Shown here piece by piece: positions 42,982 through 52,359 of a DNA stretch of 64,000 nucleotides (within the stretch, counting starts at the first letter, position 1; each line of letters begins with the position of its first letter). The DNA is from Candidatus Saccharibacteria bacterium UBA5148. GTDB lineage: Bacteria; Patescibacteriota; Saccharimonadia; Saccharimonadales; UBA4665. A program made the position numbers and the translations under genes. The notes under the pieces were generated by a model. It was not told the origin of the DNA and did not search any database. It worked only from the letters and a program-made list of their open reading frames with translations. The stretch covers positions 227,484 through 291,483 of the forward strand of contig DHXU01000009.1 in the NCBI GenBank assembly GCA_002413835.1. Direction: 5' to 3'.

Positions 42982-43653
42982 ATGTACTTTGCCAGTCGTT
43001 TGCAAGCAGGGCGGATGCTCGCCAGCCAGATATCGCGGAAATATACCGGCCAGGATTGCGTCGTCGTCGCCTTATCTGACGGCGGTGTAGTTGTTGGTGC
43101 CCAGATAGCATTACAACTGCACTCCGTGGTCACGCTGCTGCTCGCCGACCAGATAGAATTGCCGCGTGAAGTCATCGCGCTGGCCGGTATTACCCAGGAT
43201 GGAGCGTTCAGTTATAATCAGGCCTTTTCACTCGGAGAAATCGACGAGATGGTCAGCGAATACCGCGGCCTGATTGAGCAGCAGAAGCTGGAAAAGTTGC
43301 ACGACATGCACCGCTCGCTCGGCAGGGGCGATCTGATTCGGCAGGACCTCCTTGAGCACCGGCACGTCATTCTGGTATCCGATGGACTCAGCAGCGGCTT
43401 CTCAATCGACCTGGCAGTGCAATTCCTAAAACCGATACCCGTAAGAAACCTGATCGTGGCTACGCCATTTGCCAGCGTCCAGGCTGTCGACCGCATGCAT
43501 ATCCTGGCCGACGACATCTTTTGCCTGAACGTCCTGGAAGATTACATCTCGACCAACCATTACTACGACTCGCAGGATGTACCAGACCACGAAGTCATAA
43601 TTGACACCGTTGAACGCGTCATCCGCGATTGGAAACCGCAACCAAACGTCTAA
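42982..43653 (+). CDS. Phosphoribosyltransferase-fold protein
   Basis: A 223-residue protein with the type I PRTase fold. The N-terminus (FASRLQAGRMLASQISRKY) and VVVALSDGGVVVGAQIA match the family of predicted phosphoribosyltransferases often annotated beside dienelactone-hydrolase-like domains. The PRPP loop is VILVSDGLSSGFSID, where the usual pair of acidic residues VDDG is VSDG, so PRPP binding may be altered. The central helical insertion (about 95-125) resembles the hood of that group. The substrate is unknown. Confidence 0.75.
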   Translation: MYFASRLQAGRMLASQISRKYTGQDCVVVALSDGGVVVGAQIALQLHSVVTLLLADQIELPREVIALAGITQDGAFSYNQAFSLGEIDEMVSEYRGLIEQQKLEKLHDMHRSLGRGDLIRQDLLEHRHVILVSDGLSSGFSIDLAVQFLKPIPVRNLIVATPFASVQAVDRMHILADDIFCLNVLEDYISTNHYYDSQDVPDHEVIIDTVERVIRDWKPQPNV

Positions 43654-43672
43654 AGGCATTTGTTCATTTTGC

Positions 43673-43678
43673 TATACT
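43673..43678 (+). promoter_or_regulatory. -10 box for the MazG-like gene
   Basis: TATACT ends 7 nt before the ATG at 43686. Confidence 0.5.
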
Positions 43679-43685
43679 TACCTGC

Positions 43686-44048
43686 ATGAGCTACCAACAC
43701 ACCATCACAGATCTGAAGACTGAAAATGAATATCCAAAATTAGTACGGGATAAAATCCCTAAGATTATACAGGCAAGCGATGGTGTCACAGTGCCTACGA
43801 AAATCGTCAGCGATGACCAGGAATTTCTGGCCTATCTGCTACGAAAGGTGGTTGAGGAATCTGAAGAGTTATCGGAAGCTAAGACTGATTCAAATCTGAT
43901 CGAAGAAATTGCTGACGTCTACGAAATTATAGATACCATAGTAGCCGTGAAGGGCATAAGTGCGGACGATGTTACGAAAGTTCAGACTGAAAAACGTGAG
44001 AAGCGTGGCGGCTTTCAGCAGCGAATCGTGATGCTTGCGAGACGATAG
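43686..44048 (+). CDS. MazG-like nucleotide pyrophosphohydrolase
   Basis: A 120-residue all-helical protein with the MazG/HisE-type pattern. YPKLVRDKIPKII near the start is typical of the 'phosphoribosyl-ATP pyrophosphohydrolase-like' group. The magnesium site is formed by EESEELSEA and EEIADVYEIID. Such enzymes split NTPs or modified NTPs to NMP and PPi for pool cleaning; a histidine-biosynthesis role is unlikely since no his genes are near. The -10 box 7 nt upstream fixes the start against the longer frame at 43629. It converges with the Crp gene, leaving 3 nt. Confidence 0.8.
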   Translation: MSYQHTITDLKTENEYPKLVRDKIPKIIQASDGVTVPTKIVSDDQEFLAYLLRKVVEESEELSEAKTDSNLIEEIADVYEIIDTIVAVKGISADDVTKVQTEKREKRGGFQQRIVMLARR

Positions 44049-44051
44049 TAA

Positions 44052-44705
44052 TTACTGTAGATAACTGTGTAGTTTGTTGAGATCGATCAGTGTGATGAGC
44101 GACTGATGGTTGATGAGCAGCTCTTTGCGCTCCAGGGCGGTCAGTTCACGGGTGGTGGTCTCGCGGCTGGCGTTGATGGAGCTGGCGATGTCCTGATGGC
44201 GCAGCGGCACATTGATGAGCAGGCCCTGCGGCGTCTTTTTGCCGAAGCGGTTGGACATGGTTATCAGGAACGATATCAGCCGTTCGCGGACGGAGCGATA
44301 TTCGAGGTTCAGGATTCGCTCGCTGTGGATACGGTACATTTCCAGTGTCATATCGAGCAGCGGCGCCAATGAATCGGCGTGGCTCTTGATGTGCTCCAGG
44401 AAGCGGTCGCGGGAGATTTCCCAGACGGCGGTCGGGCCGATGGCTTCGTAGATGACCTGGCGTTCCTGGCCGGTGATGGCCCAGATCAGCGGAAACATTT
44501 CGCCTTCGCGGCGGATAATCAGCAGGTTTTCCTCACCGTATTTGGTGATATCGTAGGCTTTGACCAGACCGGCTTCGATATAAAAAACGCCCGACGGAGT
44601 TTCGCCGGGCCGAATGATAAATTCACCCTTTTTATAGGTGTATCGTGAGCCGTGTGTCTGAAAAACTCCAAGCAGCTCTTCGGTCTGTTGTACTGTAGCT
44701 AGCAT
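44052..44705 (-). CDS. Crp/Fnr family transcription regulator
   Basis: A 217-residue regulator. Residues 15-130 form the cyclic-nucleotide-binding-like beta roll (KKGEFIIRPGETPSGVFYIEAG), a dimer helix follows (about 130-160), and the C-terminal winged helix includes LRHQDIASSINASRETTTREL, the DNA-reading helix. The FNR iron-sulfur cysteines are missing and the Arg-Ser pair that binds cAMP is not obvious, so the signal is unknown. It is the only dedicated one-component regulator recognised in the window. The 152-nt gap to the next gene holds its promoter, but no clear operator was found. Confidence 0.88.
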   Translation of the reverse strand: MLATVQQTEELLGVFQTHGSRYTYKKGEFIIRPGETPSGVFYIEAGLVKAYDITKYGEENLLIIRREGEMFPLIWAITGQERQVIYEAIGPTAVWEISRDRFLEHIKSHADSLAPLLDMTLEMYRIHSERILNLEYRSVRERLISFLITMSNRFGKKTPQGLLINVPLRHQDIASSINASRETTTRELTALERKELLINHQSLITLIDLNKLHSYLQ

Positions 44706-44857
44706 TACCTCTGTATTATCTCATATTTCGTAGCAAAATTCAGCCCCGGAATCAATCTGGAAGAATGTGATAAATATTCGTATCAATACGTGAGGTACTT
44801 AACCGTAATCTCAGCATAGAACCGCTATGATGAGATTACTAAGGAAGGAGAAAGCAC

Positions 44858-45616
44858 ATGGTTACATTAGCCGTCATTGACGCACAACTCAAAAAAGCGG
44901 GTTGCCAGATCCGGGTTTGGGGCCGATCCGAGGTCCGCGAATTATGCGAGATCCTACTGCCGGGTGAAAATATCGCCCAGGCCGTCAATGGCCAATATGA
45001 TGCAGGCTTCGCCATGCTTATCGCCACTGACTTCCGGGTGCTGCTCATCGACAAGAAGCCGAAGTACCTGACGCTCAAAGACATCCGCTTCGATATGATT
45101 ACCGAACTGGACTATGCAAACCGGTTGCTCGACTCCACGATCCGCATCTTTACTCCGAACCGTGAACTGCGCTTTACGGCCTTAAACACTGCCCGCCTGC
45201 GCAAGTTGTTCACGCATACGCAGCACAAAGTCATGGAAATCCGCCATCACTTCATGATGCAGCAGTTCCAGCAACAGCAGTTGGACAAGAATACTCCTCC
45301 GGGAATGGCCCTGGCCATGCAACGATATGGCATGGCTATCGACGTCAGCGCTGTCGAAGACCATGCTCCTGATCACTTTTACCAGCCTGCTAAGATTACC
45401 AGCCAGACCCAGCAACATGCTAACGGCAATAACGACTCCACCGAAGAACAGATGAAGCTGGCCGCCGCCATGGGTGCCGCCGGCCTGCGGAGCATCGTGC
45501 ACAATGGCCGTGTCATCAAAGATTACATGGCAGTGCCGTTTTCACAGCGCTGGCGCAAGCGACCGTACGGCTACAGTAATACACCGATCGCTACCAATCA
45601 GCCGACTCCAGGCTGA
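44858..45616 (+). CDS. Bacterial PH-domain-like protein
   Basis: A 252-residue protein. Residues 25-115 resemble the bacterial PH (YokE-like) domain: LLPGENIAQAVNGQYDAGFA, then MLIATDFRVLLIDKK, then DIRFDMITELDY. The remainder is helical and Gln/His-rich (HHFMMQQFQQQQLDKN) and then probably disordered. The domain type often binds membranes or partner proteins. A strong AAGGAGG Shine-Dalgarno precedes the ATG. It is not linked to either neighbour. Confidence 0.65.
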   Translation: MVTLAVIDAQLKKAGCQIRVWGRSEVRELCEILLPGENIAQAVNGQYDAGFAMLIATDFRVLLIDKKPKYLTLKDIRFDMITELDYANRLLDSTIRIFTPNRELRFTALNTARLRKLFTHTQHKVMEIRHHFMMQQFQQQQLDKNTPPGMALAMQRYGMAIDVSAVEDHAPDHFYQPAKITSQTQQHANGNNDSTEEQMKLAAAMGAAGLRSIVHNGRVIKDYMAVPFSQRWRKRPYGYSNTPIATNQPTPG

Positions 45617-45710
45617 CAGTGGTTTTACCATCACCTACGCCGACGGCCCCATAGAGAATATGTTACCCCAGCACAGTACCATGTTGAACGGGGCCAGGAA
45701 ACTATTCAGC

Positions 45711-46814
45711 TCAGCGACTGACGTTGAATTTGAATTCTACAATATCATCGGGCTGCATGACGTAAGTTTTGCCTTCGGTGCGGACTTTGCCAGTGGCTTT
45801 GGCAGCAGCCAACGGATTAGCCGGATTTTGACCAGCTGCTGCTACGAGATCAGGGTAGCTGACGATATCGGCAGCAATAAAGCCGCGTTCAAAGTCGCCG
45901 TGTATAACGCCGGCGGCTTGCGGGGCGGTGGCGCCCTTATTAATGGTCCAGGCGCGGACTTCCTGAACGCCGGCCGTCAGGTAACTTTGCAGTCCGAGTG
46001 TTTTGTAGGCGGCATGTATCAGCTGCAACAGGCCTGACTCGTTCTGACCATAACTTTCCAGCAGCTCAGCAGCGTCTTCCGGATCGAGTTCCTTGAGCTC
46101 GCTCTCCAGTTTGGCGCAGACGAAGAGAGCAGTTGCCGGTGCAACCATTGTCTGCAGGTTTCCACGGCGGGCAGAGTCATTGAGATTATTTTCATCCGTA
46201 TTGAAGACATAGATAATCTGCTTAGCCGTAATCAGCTGCAGGTCGGCGATGTGCTGGCGGTCGATGTCGTCAGTGGTCCAGATAGGCTGGCCGCTGTCGA
46301 GCAGGGCCCGGGCTCGAACTAACGTATCGAGAATCGGCTTCAATTTCGGATTTAGGCGGGCTTCTTTTTCGAAACGCTGCAGCCGCTTGTCGATAGTCTG
46401 CAGGTCGGCCAGCACCAACTCAGTGTTGATAACATCGATATCCTTCTGCGGATCATGCTGCTCATCAACATGGATGACATTGCTGTCGTCGAAGGCCCGT
46501 ACGACCTGAACGATAGCGTTACAGCTGCGGATGTGGCTCAAGAACTGATTGCCGAGACCTTCGCCCTTGCTGGCGCCAGCCACCAGACCAGCGATGTCGA
46601 CAAATGTCACCGTAGCTGGAATGATTTTATTCGTCTTATATAACTCAGCCAGCTTTGTCAGCCGCGCATCCGGCACCGGTACGATGCCGGTATTCGGCTC
46701 GATGGTGGCAAATGGATAATTTGCCGCCAGAATATTACTGCCCGTCAGGGCATTGAACAGGGTAGATTTGCCGACGTTGGGGAGGCCGACGATGCCGATT
46801 GAAAGCGAGCTCAT
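45711..46814 (-). CDS. ychF: Redox-responsive ATPase YchF (OLA1 family)
   Basis: A 367-residue Obg-related P-loop protein that binds ribosomes and prefers ATP. G1 is GLPNVGKSTLFNALTG, followed by YPFATIEPNTG and FVDIAGLVAGASKGEGLGN (G2/G3). The nucleotide-specificity motif is FNTDE, the YchF-type replacement of NKxD that accounts for ATP use. A coiled helical insertion and the C-terminal TGS domain (VRAWTINKGATAPQAAGVIH) follow. Complete length. Confidence 0.96.
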   Translation of the reverse strand: MSSLSIGIVGLPNVGKSTLFNALTGSNILAANYPFATIEPNTGIVPVPDARLTKLAELYKTNKIIPATVTFVDIAGLVAGASKGEGLGNQFLSHIRSCNAIVQVVRAFDDSNVIHVDEQHDPQKDIDVINTELVLADLQTIDKRLQRFEKEARLNPKLKPILDTLVRARALLDSGQPIWTTDDIDRQHIADLQLITAKQIIYVFNTDENNLNDSARRGNLQTMVAPATALFVCAKLESELKELDPEDAAELLESYGQNESGLLQLIHAAYKTLGLQSYLTAGVQEVRAWTINKGATAPQAAGVIHGDFERGFIAADIVSYPDLVAAAGQNPANPLAAAKATGKVRTEGKTYVMQPDDIVEFKFNVSR

Positions 46815-46999
46815 AATAAACTATTATAACAGAGGAGACTATCAGCTACTTGCATGTAAATTGCTCAGCCTGCTACTAAAGTCTATAGTGTTAAAAACAG
46901 GCATAGTATGAAACCGGACGTAGAACCAAAAATGCGCGGCGTCATTTGTCGAAGCGGTCGAGACTAAGATATTCGAAACTGAAGAGGAAAGGAGTTAGC

Positions 47000-47407
47000 A
47001 TGATTACGCGAGTAAAAAGCGGAAGATACAAGCTTATTGAGACGAAGAAGAACACGAAGATTCTATATCTGGACAACCATACATACGCATGGGTCGAGCC
47101 GATTCATATCGGAGAAATGCTGGTTGTATCACATAAAGTGCATGTCACGGATTGTGTGCTGAGCGTTGGTGACTACTGCGTATACGACGTTGATGATGAG
47201 CCAACTTTATCCGATCAGCTTCACCTTGAGCTGAATGTTGGAGATGGAGCTTGGCAAGGCTATTTGCTCCTCAGCGGCCTTCCAGATTCACGCCACAAAC
47301 GGGCCAGGATTATCCCGACTCAGGAAGTCATTTCTGGCAATCCTAGATTTAAAAACCGTAGAGACGTTCCTCATAATGTTCGGGCAGCGTCAGTTAGCGC
47401 GCCCTAA
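47000..47407 (+). CDS. Hypothetical protein (135 aa)
   Basis: A basic, beta-rich soluble protein with no recognised family (TRVKSGRYKLIETKKNTKI at the start). AAAGGAG at about 46987-46993 identifies ATG 47000 as the start instead of the in-frame ATG at 46946. The 185 nt between ychF and this gene contain no other gene. Confidence 0.6.
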   Translation: MITRVKSGRYKLIETKKNTKILYLDNHTYAWVEPIHIGEMLVVSHKVHVTDCVLSVGDYCVYDVDDEPTLSDQLHLELNVGDGAWQGYLLLSGLPDSRHKRARIIPTQEVISGNPRFKNRRDVPHNVRAASVSAP

Positions 47408-47430
47408 ATAATCAAGTTGAAGGAGAAAAT

Positions 47431-47664
47431 ATGATGTATGACCAATATAATAACCACGGTGGCGACGGTATTGGATGGCTATTTATGTTTATCATGATGG
47501 CACTATTGTTTCTTGGAGTCGTATTTGTACTGAGATATCTGTCCCACATGAACGGCAGTACCAGCAAGGAAAGCACAGCTTTGGAGATTCTCAACAGCCG
47601 CTATGCTAAAGGTGAAATAGATAAGAAAGAATTTGACGAAAAAAGGAACGATCTTAAGGCCTAA
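47431..47664 (+). CDS. Small membrane protein with SHOCT domain
   Basis: A 77-residue protein: Asn/His/Gly-rich N-terminus, one transmembrane helix (about 15-36), and a C-terminal SHOCT motif (ALEILNSRYAKGEIDKKEFD), a short two-helix module common at the end of small bacterial membrane proteins and thought to mediate oligomerisation. GAAGGAG precedes the ATG, and it lies 23 nt after the preceding gene. Confidence 0.8.
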   Translation: MMYDQYNNHGGDGIGWLFMFIMMALLFLGVVFVLRYLSHMNGSTSKESTALEILNSRYAKGEIDKKEFDEKRNDLKA

Positions 47665-47800
47665 ACCAGGCAGCGTAAAGTATACTTGTGGCTACATCCA
47701 CTATTAAGATGTTGACCTGCATAGCTCGTTTGACACAAAAAGTATCAAAATTCCGATTATCTACGCATAAAGCTCATGGTTTGTTATACTAACCGTATAT

Positions 47801-48415
47801 ATGGCAACACAATCGGACACATCGGATACGACTACGGCTGCTGTCGTTGCAGCCGATCTGGACAGACCGCATAAACACCGGCGGGCAATCATCCGGGTGC
47901 TCAGTGCTGTCTTGTTGCTGGCTATCCTGGTTGGCTGTCTGGTCATCTTCGCGCCGAGGGATACTAGCAATAAACTGCTGTTGCCGATCGACCCGGATGC
48001 TCCGGATGATTATGCTCTGATGACGCCGACCCAGATACGGGCCAGGCTGTACCATGACACTGGCCTAGATATTACTGAGCTGCAGACTCAGTCGCTGAGC
48101 GGCCGATCGTTCAAAGACTTTACGGCTGCTTACGCTACGGCGCAGGCCTTTAATGGTCTGAAGGCCTATGATAAGTCTCTGACGGCATATGGTATAGCAC
48201 AGTCAAAGACGGACAAGCAGACGGGGTATGAATTCTATATTGATTACGCTGCCGTCGCAGATTCCCAGAAAAATTCGCAGTTGGCCAGTCAGGAGATTGA
48301 AAAGGCTAAGAAAGCTATCCAGGCGGATAGTTCGATCAACGATGGGCTGAAACAGGATATGATCGCGAAAATCGACCAGAAACTACGTTTGCAGCAGGAA
48401 GCAGGCAAACAATGA
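47801..48415 (+). CDS. Membrane-anchored helical-repeat protein at the head of the pilus locus
   Basis: A 204-residue protein with a cytoplasmic basic N-terminus (RPHKHRR), one transmembrane helix (about 30-49) and an outer helical domain with TPR-like spacing (FTAAYATAQAFNGLKAYDKS, then LTAYGIAQSK). TATACT at 47785-47790 ends 10 nt before the ATG. The stop overlaps the next gene (ATGA), coupling it to the large secreted protein and placing it at the head of the pilus run. A TPR protein there could serve as a pilotin-like or assembly factor, but this is inference. Confidence 0.65.
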   Translation: MATQSDTSDTTTAAVVAADLDRPHKHRRAIIRVLSAVLLLAILVGCLVIFAPRDTSNKLLLPIDPDAPDDYALMTPTQIRARLYHDTGLDITELQTQSLSGRSFKDFTAAYATAQAFNGLKAYDKSLTAYGIAQSKTDKQTGYEFYIDYAAVADSQKNSQLASQEIEKAKKAIQADSSINDGLKQDMIAKIDQKLRLQQEAGKQ

Positions 48416-50484
48416 TGATACAGCGACGGGTAGGCGTATCACGGAACGCCAAGGTACTGGCCTCACTCTTCTGGTTCGTTGTGCTGGCAGGCTGTTTTGT
48501 TATGATGCCGGGCCAGAAAGCGGCGGCACTGGGGCCACAGTATTATGATGACTCCGGTCCTACATGTGATGTCAGCCAATGTAATACGACAGAGATCCGA
48601 ATGACTGCCGGCCAGACGAGGTATGTTCAGAAAACCGGCGTCAATCTGGTGGCATATTTCACGAGCAACAGCGGAGATCTGACGATTGAGGGTGGAAATT
48701 TCTGCCCGGGCCAGTTTGGAAACCCGGACAATTTTCAGACGGGCGATTATTTTGATACCAATAGCGGGGCGCTTGCCGATGGCACAGATGTAACGAAGTA
48801 TACGGTTAATGGAGTCACGAAATATGGCGTCTATAATTCGGCGCCGGGGCCAAGCTGTGCGTCGCAGATCACGTTTAATAACCTCACAAATTTGCCGCCG
48901 GATCCTAATACCGGCTTATTTTACGCTACTATCGTTGTTGATCCGGTCGATAAAGAAGCTGGTAGCTGTACTGGCATTATAACGACGCCTAACCCTGATA
49001 TCGTTGGTTGCGATGGTATCATGAACTATTTCTACGTCCACGAGACCAGTGGTAATAGATATGCGATTGCCCAGAAGGGTGGCACCTCGGGCTACGAAGT
49101 CACTGCGCAGCAGACGGATAATACATCGACCAGTCTCAAGAATATAACGTATTCTATAAGGTTCGGTTCGGACTGTTCGGTTGATGGTACCAAAAGCTAC
49201 AACTTGTCGTATTACGACATGGACAACGGTGGTGGCGGGGGAGCCCAGCAAGGTGGTGTGATAACCATGGTCCTCAAGAATGCTGATACGGGCGCGGTTC
49301 TCGACCAGTGGGTTCCGCCGGGTGACAACAATGCGACGGGAACGCACTCATTTACTCCTGTGCCGGGTGGTAAATACATCTGGGAGTTCCAGAATGTCTA
49401 CGTCAATAATATAATCCAGTTTAGTACGCCGTTCGATGGAATCTATGCGCTGCGGAACTGTACCGATACCTGGCCGCCGTTCCCGCCACTGCCACCACCA
49501 CCACCTCGTCCGTACTTCCAGGTTACCGGCGGCGACGTAGCTGCTGGCGTCAGTATTGCCACGGGCGTTGGGAGTCCATGCACGGGTGCTGGAGCGGCGC
49601 CTCACATAGATACGGCAGGCATCACCAGCTGGAACAATGATGGGGTGCTAGACTATGCTGGAGCCGGCAATCAGTATGCTGCCTTTGCCCTCGATTATAT
49701 CCAGGATTTTGTGACCAGACAGGGGATAGCTGGCAGTAGCCAGACCAATGAGCTGACCTTCGCCAATAAGAACAATGCTGACTCAGTAGATCTATCAAAA
49801 GGCCTATTCGGCGGCATGTTCGGAACCGCCCCCTGCGCTGATTACTGGACGTCTAAGCCGGATCTGACAAAGCTGCCGACCGTAAATGACGGATCAGTAT
49901 CGTTGGCCACAAGCGGCAGCTACGCTCATACCGGCAGCAACCTGAGCCTGACAGCCAGCACAATCGGGAACGGAAAGCATGTCACGATATACGTCGATGG
50001 CGATGTGGCGATTACCGGCAATATAACCTACCCGCCAGGAGCGTCGTATAGTGACCGCTTGGACATACCATCCTTCCGATTGATCGTCCATGGCCGTATA
50101 TACATTGGTGCCAACGTGACGCAGCTGGACGGCTTGTACGTCGCCATTCCGGATGCTGGCTATGCCGACAGTGGCAAGCCGAGCACTTTCGATGCACCGA
50201 AGGTGGGAACAATCTCTACCTGCAGCAGCGGATTCATTAGCCTGGATCCGACAGCTCTGGCCAGTAATAACTTTGCCAGTGTCTGCGGAAACCCGTTGAC
50301 TGTCAACGGCAGCGTGGTTGCAGAACAGCTGTGGTTGCTGCGGACACACGGCTCGCTCGAAAGTGGTTTTCCGGCAGAAGTCTTCAACTATTCACCAGAG
50401 GTATGGTTAGCTCCGTCCGCCGGTGCCGCCGGTGTTTCTGGCGAGGATTATCAATCTATTATCGGTTTACCACCGGTATTATAA
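48412..50484 (+). CDS. Large secreted surface protein of the pilus locus
   Basis: A 690-residue exported protein with a signal peptide (cleaved near GQKAAA, residue 38). Residues 45-350 are beta-rich with scattered cysteines. A Pro run (PPFPPLPPPPPRP) separates this from a second half that includes HVTIYVDGDVAITGNITY and RLIVHGRIYIGANVTQLDGL, a beta-solenoid-like pattern seen in secreted proteins near pilus genes. No enzyme motif. Overlap with the upstream TPR-like gene and position 58 nt before pilM suggest a pilus-associated surface or tip component. ATG 48412 or 48415 is the start. Confidence 0.7.
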   Translation: MMIQRRVGVSRNAKVLASLFWFVVLAGCFVMMPGQKAAALGPQYYDDSGPTCDVSQCNTTEIRMTAGQTRYVQKTGVNLVAYFTSNSGDLTIEGGNFCPGQFGNPDNFQTGDYFDTNSGALADGTDVTKYTVNGVTKYGVYNSAPGPSCASQITFNNLTNLPPDPNTGLFYATIVVDPVDKEAGSCTGIITTPNPDIVGCDGIMNYFYVHETSGNRYAIAQKGGTSGYEVTAQQTDNTSTSLKNITYSIRFGSDCSVDGTKSYNLSYYDMDNGGGGGAQQGGVITMVLKNADTGAVLDQWVPPGDNNATGTHSFTPVPGGKYIWEFQNVYVNNIIQFSTPFDGIYALRNCTDTWPPFPPLPPPPPRPYFQVTGGDVAAGVSIATGVGSPCTGAGAAPHIDTAGITSWNNDGVLDYAGAGNQYAAFALDYIQDFVTRQGIAGSSQTNELTFANKNNADSVDLSKGLFGGMFGTAPCADYWTSKPDLTKLPTVNDGSVSLATSGSYAHTGSNLSLTASTIGNGKHVTIYVDGDVAITGNITYPPGASYSDRLDIPSFRLIVHGRIYIGANVTQLDGLYVAIPDAGYADSGKPSTFDAPKVGTISTCSSGFISLDPTALASNNFASVCGNPLTVNGSVVAEQLWLLRTHGSLESGFPAEVFNYSPEVWLAPSAGAAGVSGEDYQSIIGLPPVL

Positions 50485-50525
50485 AAAAAGGGAAAAAGAT
50501 TTGCACAAACGCGTCACGCTTATGC

Positions 50526-50531
50526 TATAAT
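50526..50531 (+). promoter_or_regulatory. Extended -10 promoter of pilM
   Basis: TATAAT preceded by ATGC (extended -10), ending 10 nt before the ATG at 50542. TTGCAC at 50501-50506 gives a loose 19-nt spacer. Confidence 0.55.
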
Positions 50532-50541
50532 CGTAACTAAT

Positions 50542-51582
50542 ATGAGTTTACTGAGTGGGGTTTCAGAGTTCTTCGGATTAGACATCAGCTCGACAGCTGT
50601 CCGTCTGGTTGAGCTACACGGTAATGGTCCTGAAAAGGCCTTGTCGAAGTATGGCTACATCCCGGTTGATCCAAAAATAGTCATGAGTGATGCCAAAGCC
50701 GATCAGCAGAAATTGGCTGAGGCGATTCGGGAGCTTGTGGAGAAATCCCGTGTTGCTACGCGTAATGTCGCAGTCGGTATTCCATCGCTGCGCGTCTTTA
50801 CGACCGTCGCCGACATAGATAATATGCCGAGCGCGGAACTGGGGAAATCTATCCGGTACCAGGCTGATTCACTTATTCCGACACCTGTCGCAGAGTCGAA
50901 AATAGACTGGGCGCTTATCGGCAAATCTCCCAAAGAAGAAGGCAAGATAGAGATTCTACTTTCCAGCATTCCAAACAATTTTGTTGAACAGCGTCTGGAT
51001 CTGCTGGAAAGCATCGGCCTGAACGTCATTGCCTTCGAGCCGGACAACCTGGCGCTGACCCGCGCATTGGTTCCTCCAGATGCGACTGCCCCGATGGTTA
51101 TCGTCGACATCGGCCGCAAAAGTACCGATATCGTCATCACCATGAATGGTGCGCCGCGTCTGACGCGGGCCATCCCGACTGGTACCGAAGCCATCGTCAA
51201 AGCTGCAATGCAGAATCTGAACGTCGACGAGAAGCAGGCTGATCAATTTGTCTTCAAATTCGGCGTCAGCAAGGACAAGCTGGAAGGCCATGTCTATCAG
51301 GCTATTATCGGTACCGTTGATATCCTGACCAATGAGATCGATAAATCAGTCAAGTTCTTCCAGGCCCGCTATGCCGGTGTTAAGCTGGAACGTCTGATCG
51401 TTTCCGGCGGAGCAGCAGTTCTACCGGAATTTCCATTGTACATCGCCAACCGTTTCGGATTGAAAGTTGAAATCGGCAACTCATGGCGCAACGTGGCATT
51501 TTCGTCGGACCGTCAGAATGAGCTTGCAGCCCTATCCAACCAGTTCGGCGTCGCTGTCGGGCTTGCGGAGCGCGCTGAATGA
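50542..51582 (+). CDS. pilM: Type IV pilus assembly protein PilM
   Basis: A 346-residue actin/FtsA-fold cytoplasmic ATPase-like protein: GLDISSTAVRLVEL (phosphate 1), MVIVDIGRKSTDIVI (phosphate 2) and ERLIVSGGAAVLPEF (adenosine motif). It forms the inner ring that links the motor to PilN and PilO. The gene begins the core run M-N-O-(small)-B-T-C, the usual CPR order. Confidence 0.92.
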   Translation: MSLLSGVSEFFGLDISSTAVRLVELHGNGPEKALSKYGYIPVDPKIVMSDAKADQQKLAEAIRELVEKSRVATRNVAVGIPSLRVFTTVADIDNMPSAELGKSIRYQADSLIPTPVAESKIDWALIGKSPKEEGKIEILLSSIPNNFVEQRLDLLESIGLNVIAFEPDNLALTRALVPPDATAPMVIVDIGRKSTDIVITMNGAPRLTRAIPTGTEAIVKAAMQNLNVDEKQADQFVFKFGVSKDKLEGHVYQAIIGTVDILTNEIDKSVKFFQARYAGVKLERLIVSGGAAVLPEFPLYIANRFGLKVEIGNSWRNVAFSSDRQNELAALSNQFGVAVGLAERAE

Positions 51583-51652
51583 AAACAATGGAATGCCGGC
51601 GCGAATCAGCGGGAGCTGTCCTGGCGAGCAAAACACAATATGAGGCTTCGAA

Positions 51653-52351
51653 ATGATTCAATTTAACTTACTGCCTGATGTAAAACTCGAATATGTCCGG
51701 GCACAGCGTATCAAACATACTGTTATCAGTACGGCTGTAATCGCAGCCGGCTCGGCGTTTATTGTCTTTCTGCTGCTGTTCCTGGCGGTCCATGTCGTGC
51801 AGGCTAAAAACTTAAGTGACCTGAATAATGACATCAAAAAATACAGCACGCAGCTGAAGAATACGCCTGACCTCGATAAGATTCTGACAATCCAGAGCCA
51901 GCTTGGCGCATTGCCGAAGTTGCACGCTGACAAGGCTGCCGCCAGCCGCACGTTTACCTTCATCCAACAGATAACGCCGTCGACTATCACGCTGACAGAT
52001 GCAACGACGGACTATGCTGCTCACACAGTCAATATCACCGGCTTGTCGGCAAGCCTGGACAACGTAAACACCTTGGTCGATACCATGAAGTTCACGACAT
52101 ATGCCAACAAAGACACCAGCAACAAAAAAGCCTTTACAGGAGTTGTAATGTCGGAATTCACGCGCGTTGCTAAGTCGGCGACATTCACTGTTACGGCTAA
52201 CTATGACCCGGCAATCTTCGATAATTCCAGCGACGTTATTCTGAAAGTTCCGAACGGCGTCAGCACATCATCAGTTGTTGGCCAGCCGACCAATTTGTTC
52301 CAGAAGACGGTAACACCGGCAACAACAAGTACTAACGGAAATAAGCAGTAG
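51653..52351 (+). CDS. pilN: Type IV pilus assembly protein PilN
   Basis: A 232-residue bitopic membrane protein. The N-terminus MIQFNLLPDVKLEYVR carries the INLLP-type motif that binds PilM, then one transmembrane helix (about 23-47), a coiled coil (about 50-80) and a ferredoxin-like outer domain. The C-terminus is Thr/Ser-rich. It lies 70 nt after pilM and 8 nt before pilO. Confidence 0.88.
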   Translation: MIQFNLLPDVKLEYVRAQRIKHTVISTAVIAAGSAFIVFLLLFLAVHVVQAKNLSDLNNDIKKYSTQLKNTPDLDKILTIQSQLGALPKLHADKAAASRTFTFIQQITPSTITLTDATTDYAAHTVNITGLSASLDNVNTLVDTMKFTTYANKDTSNKKAFTGVVMSEFTRVAKSATFTVTANYDPAIFDNSSDVILKVPNGVSTSSVVGQPTNLFQKTVTPATTSTNGNKQ

Positions 52352-52359
52352 GATACAAG

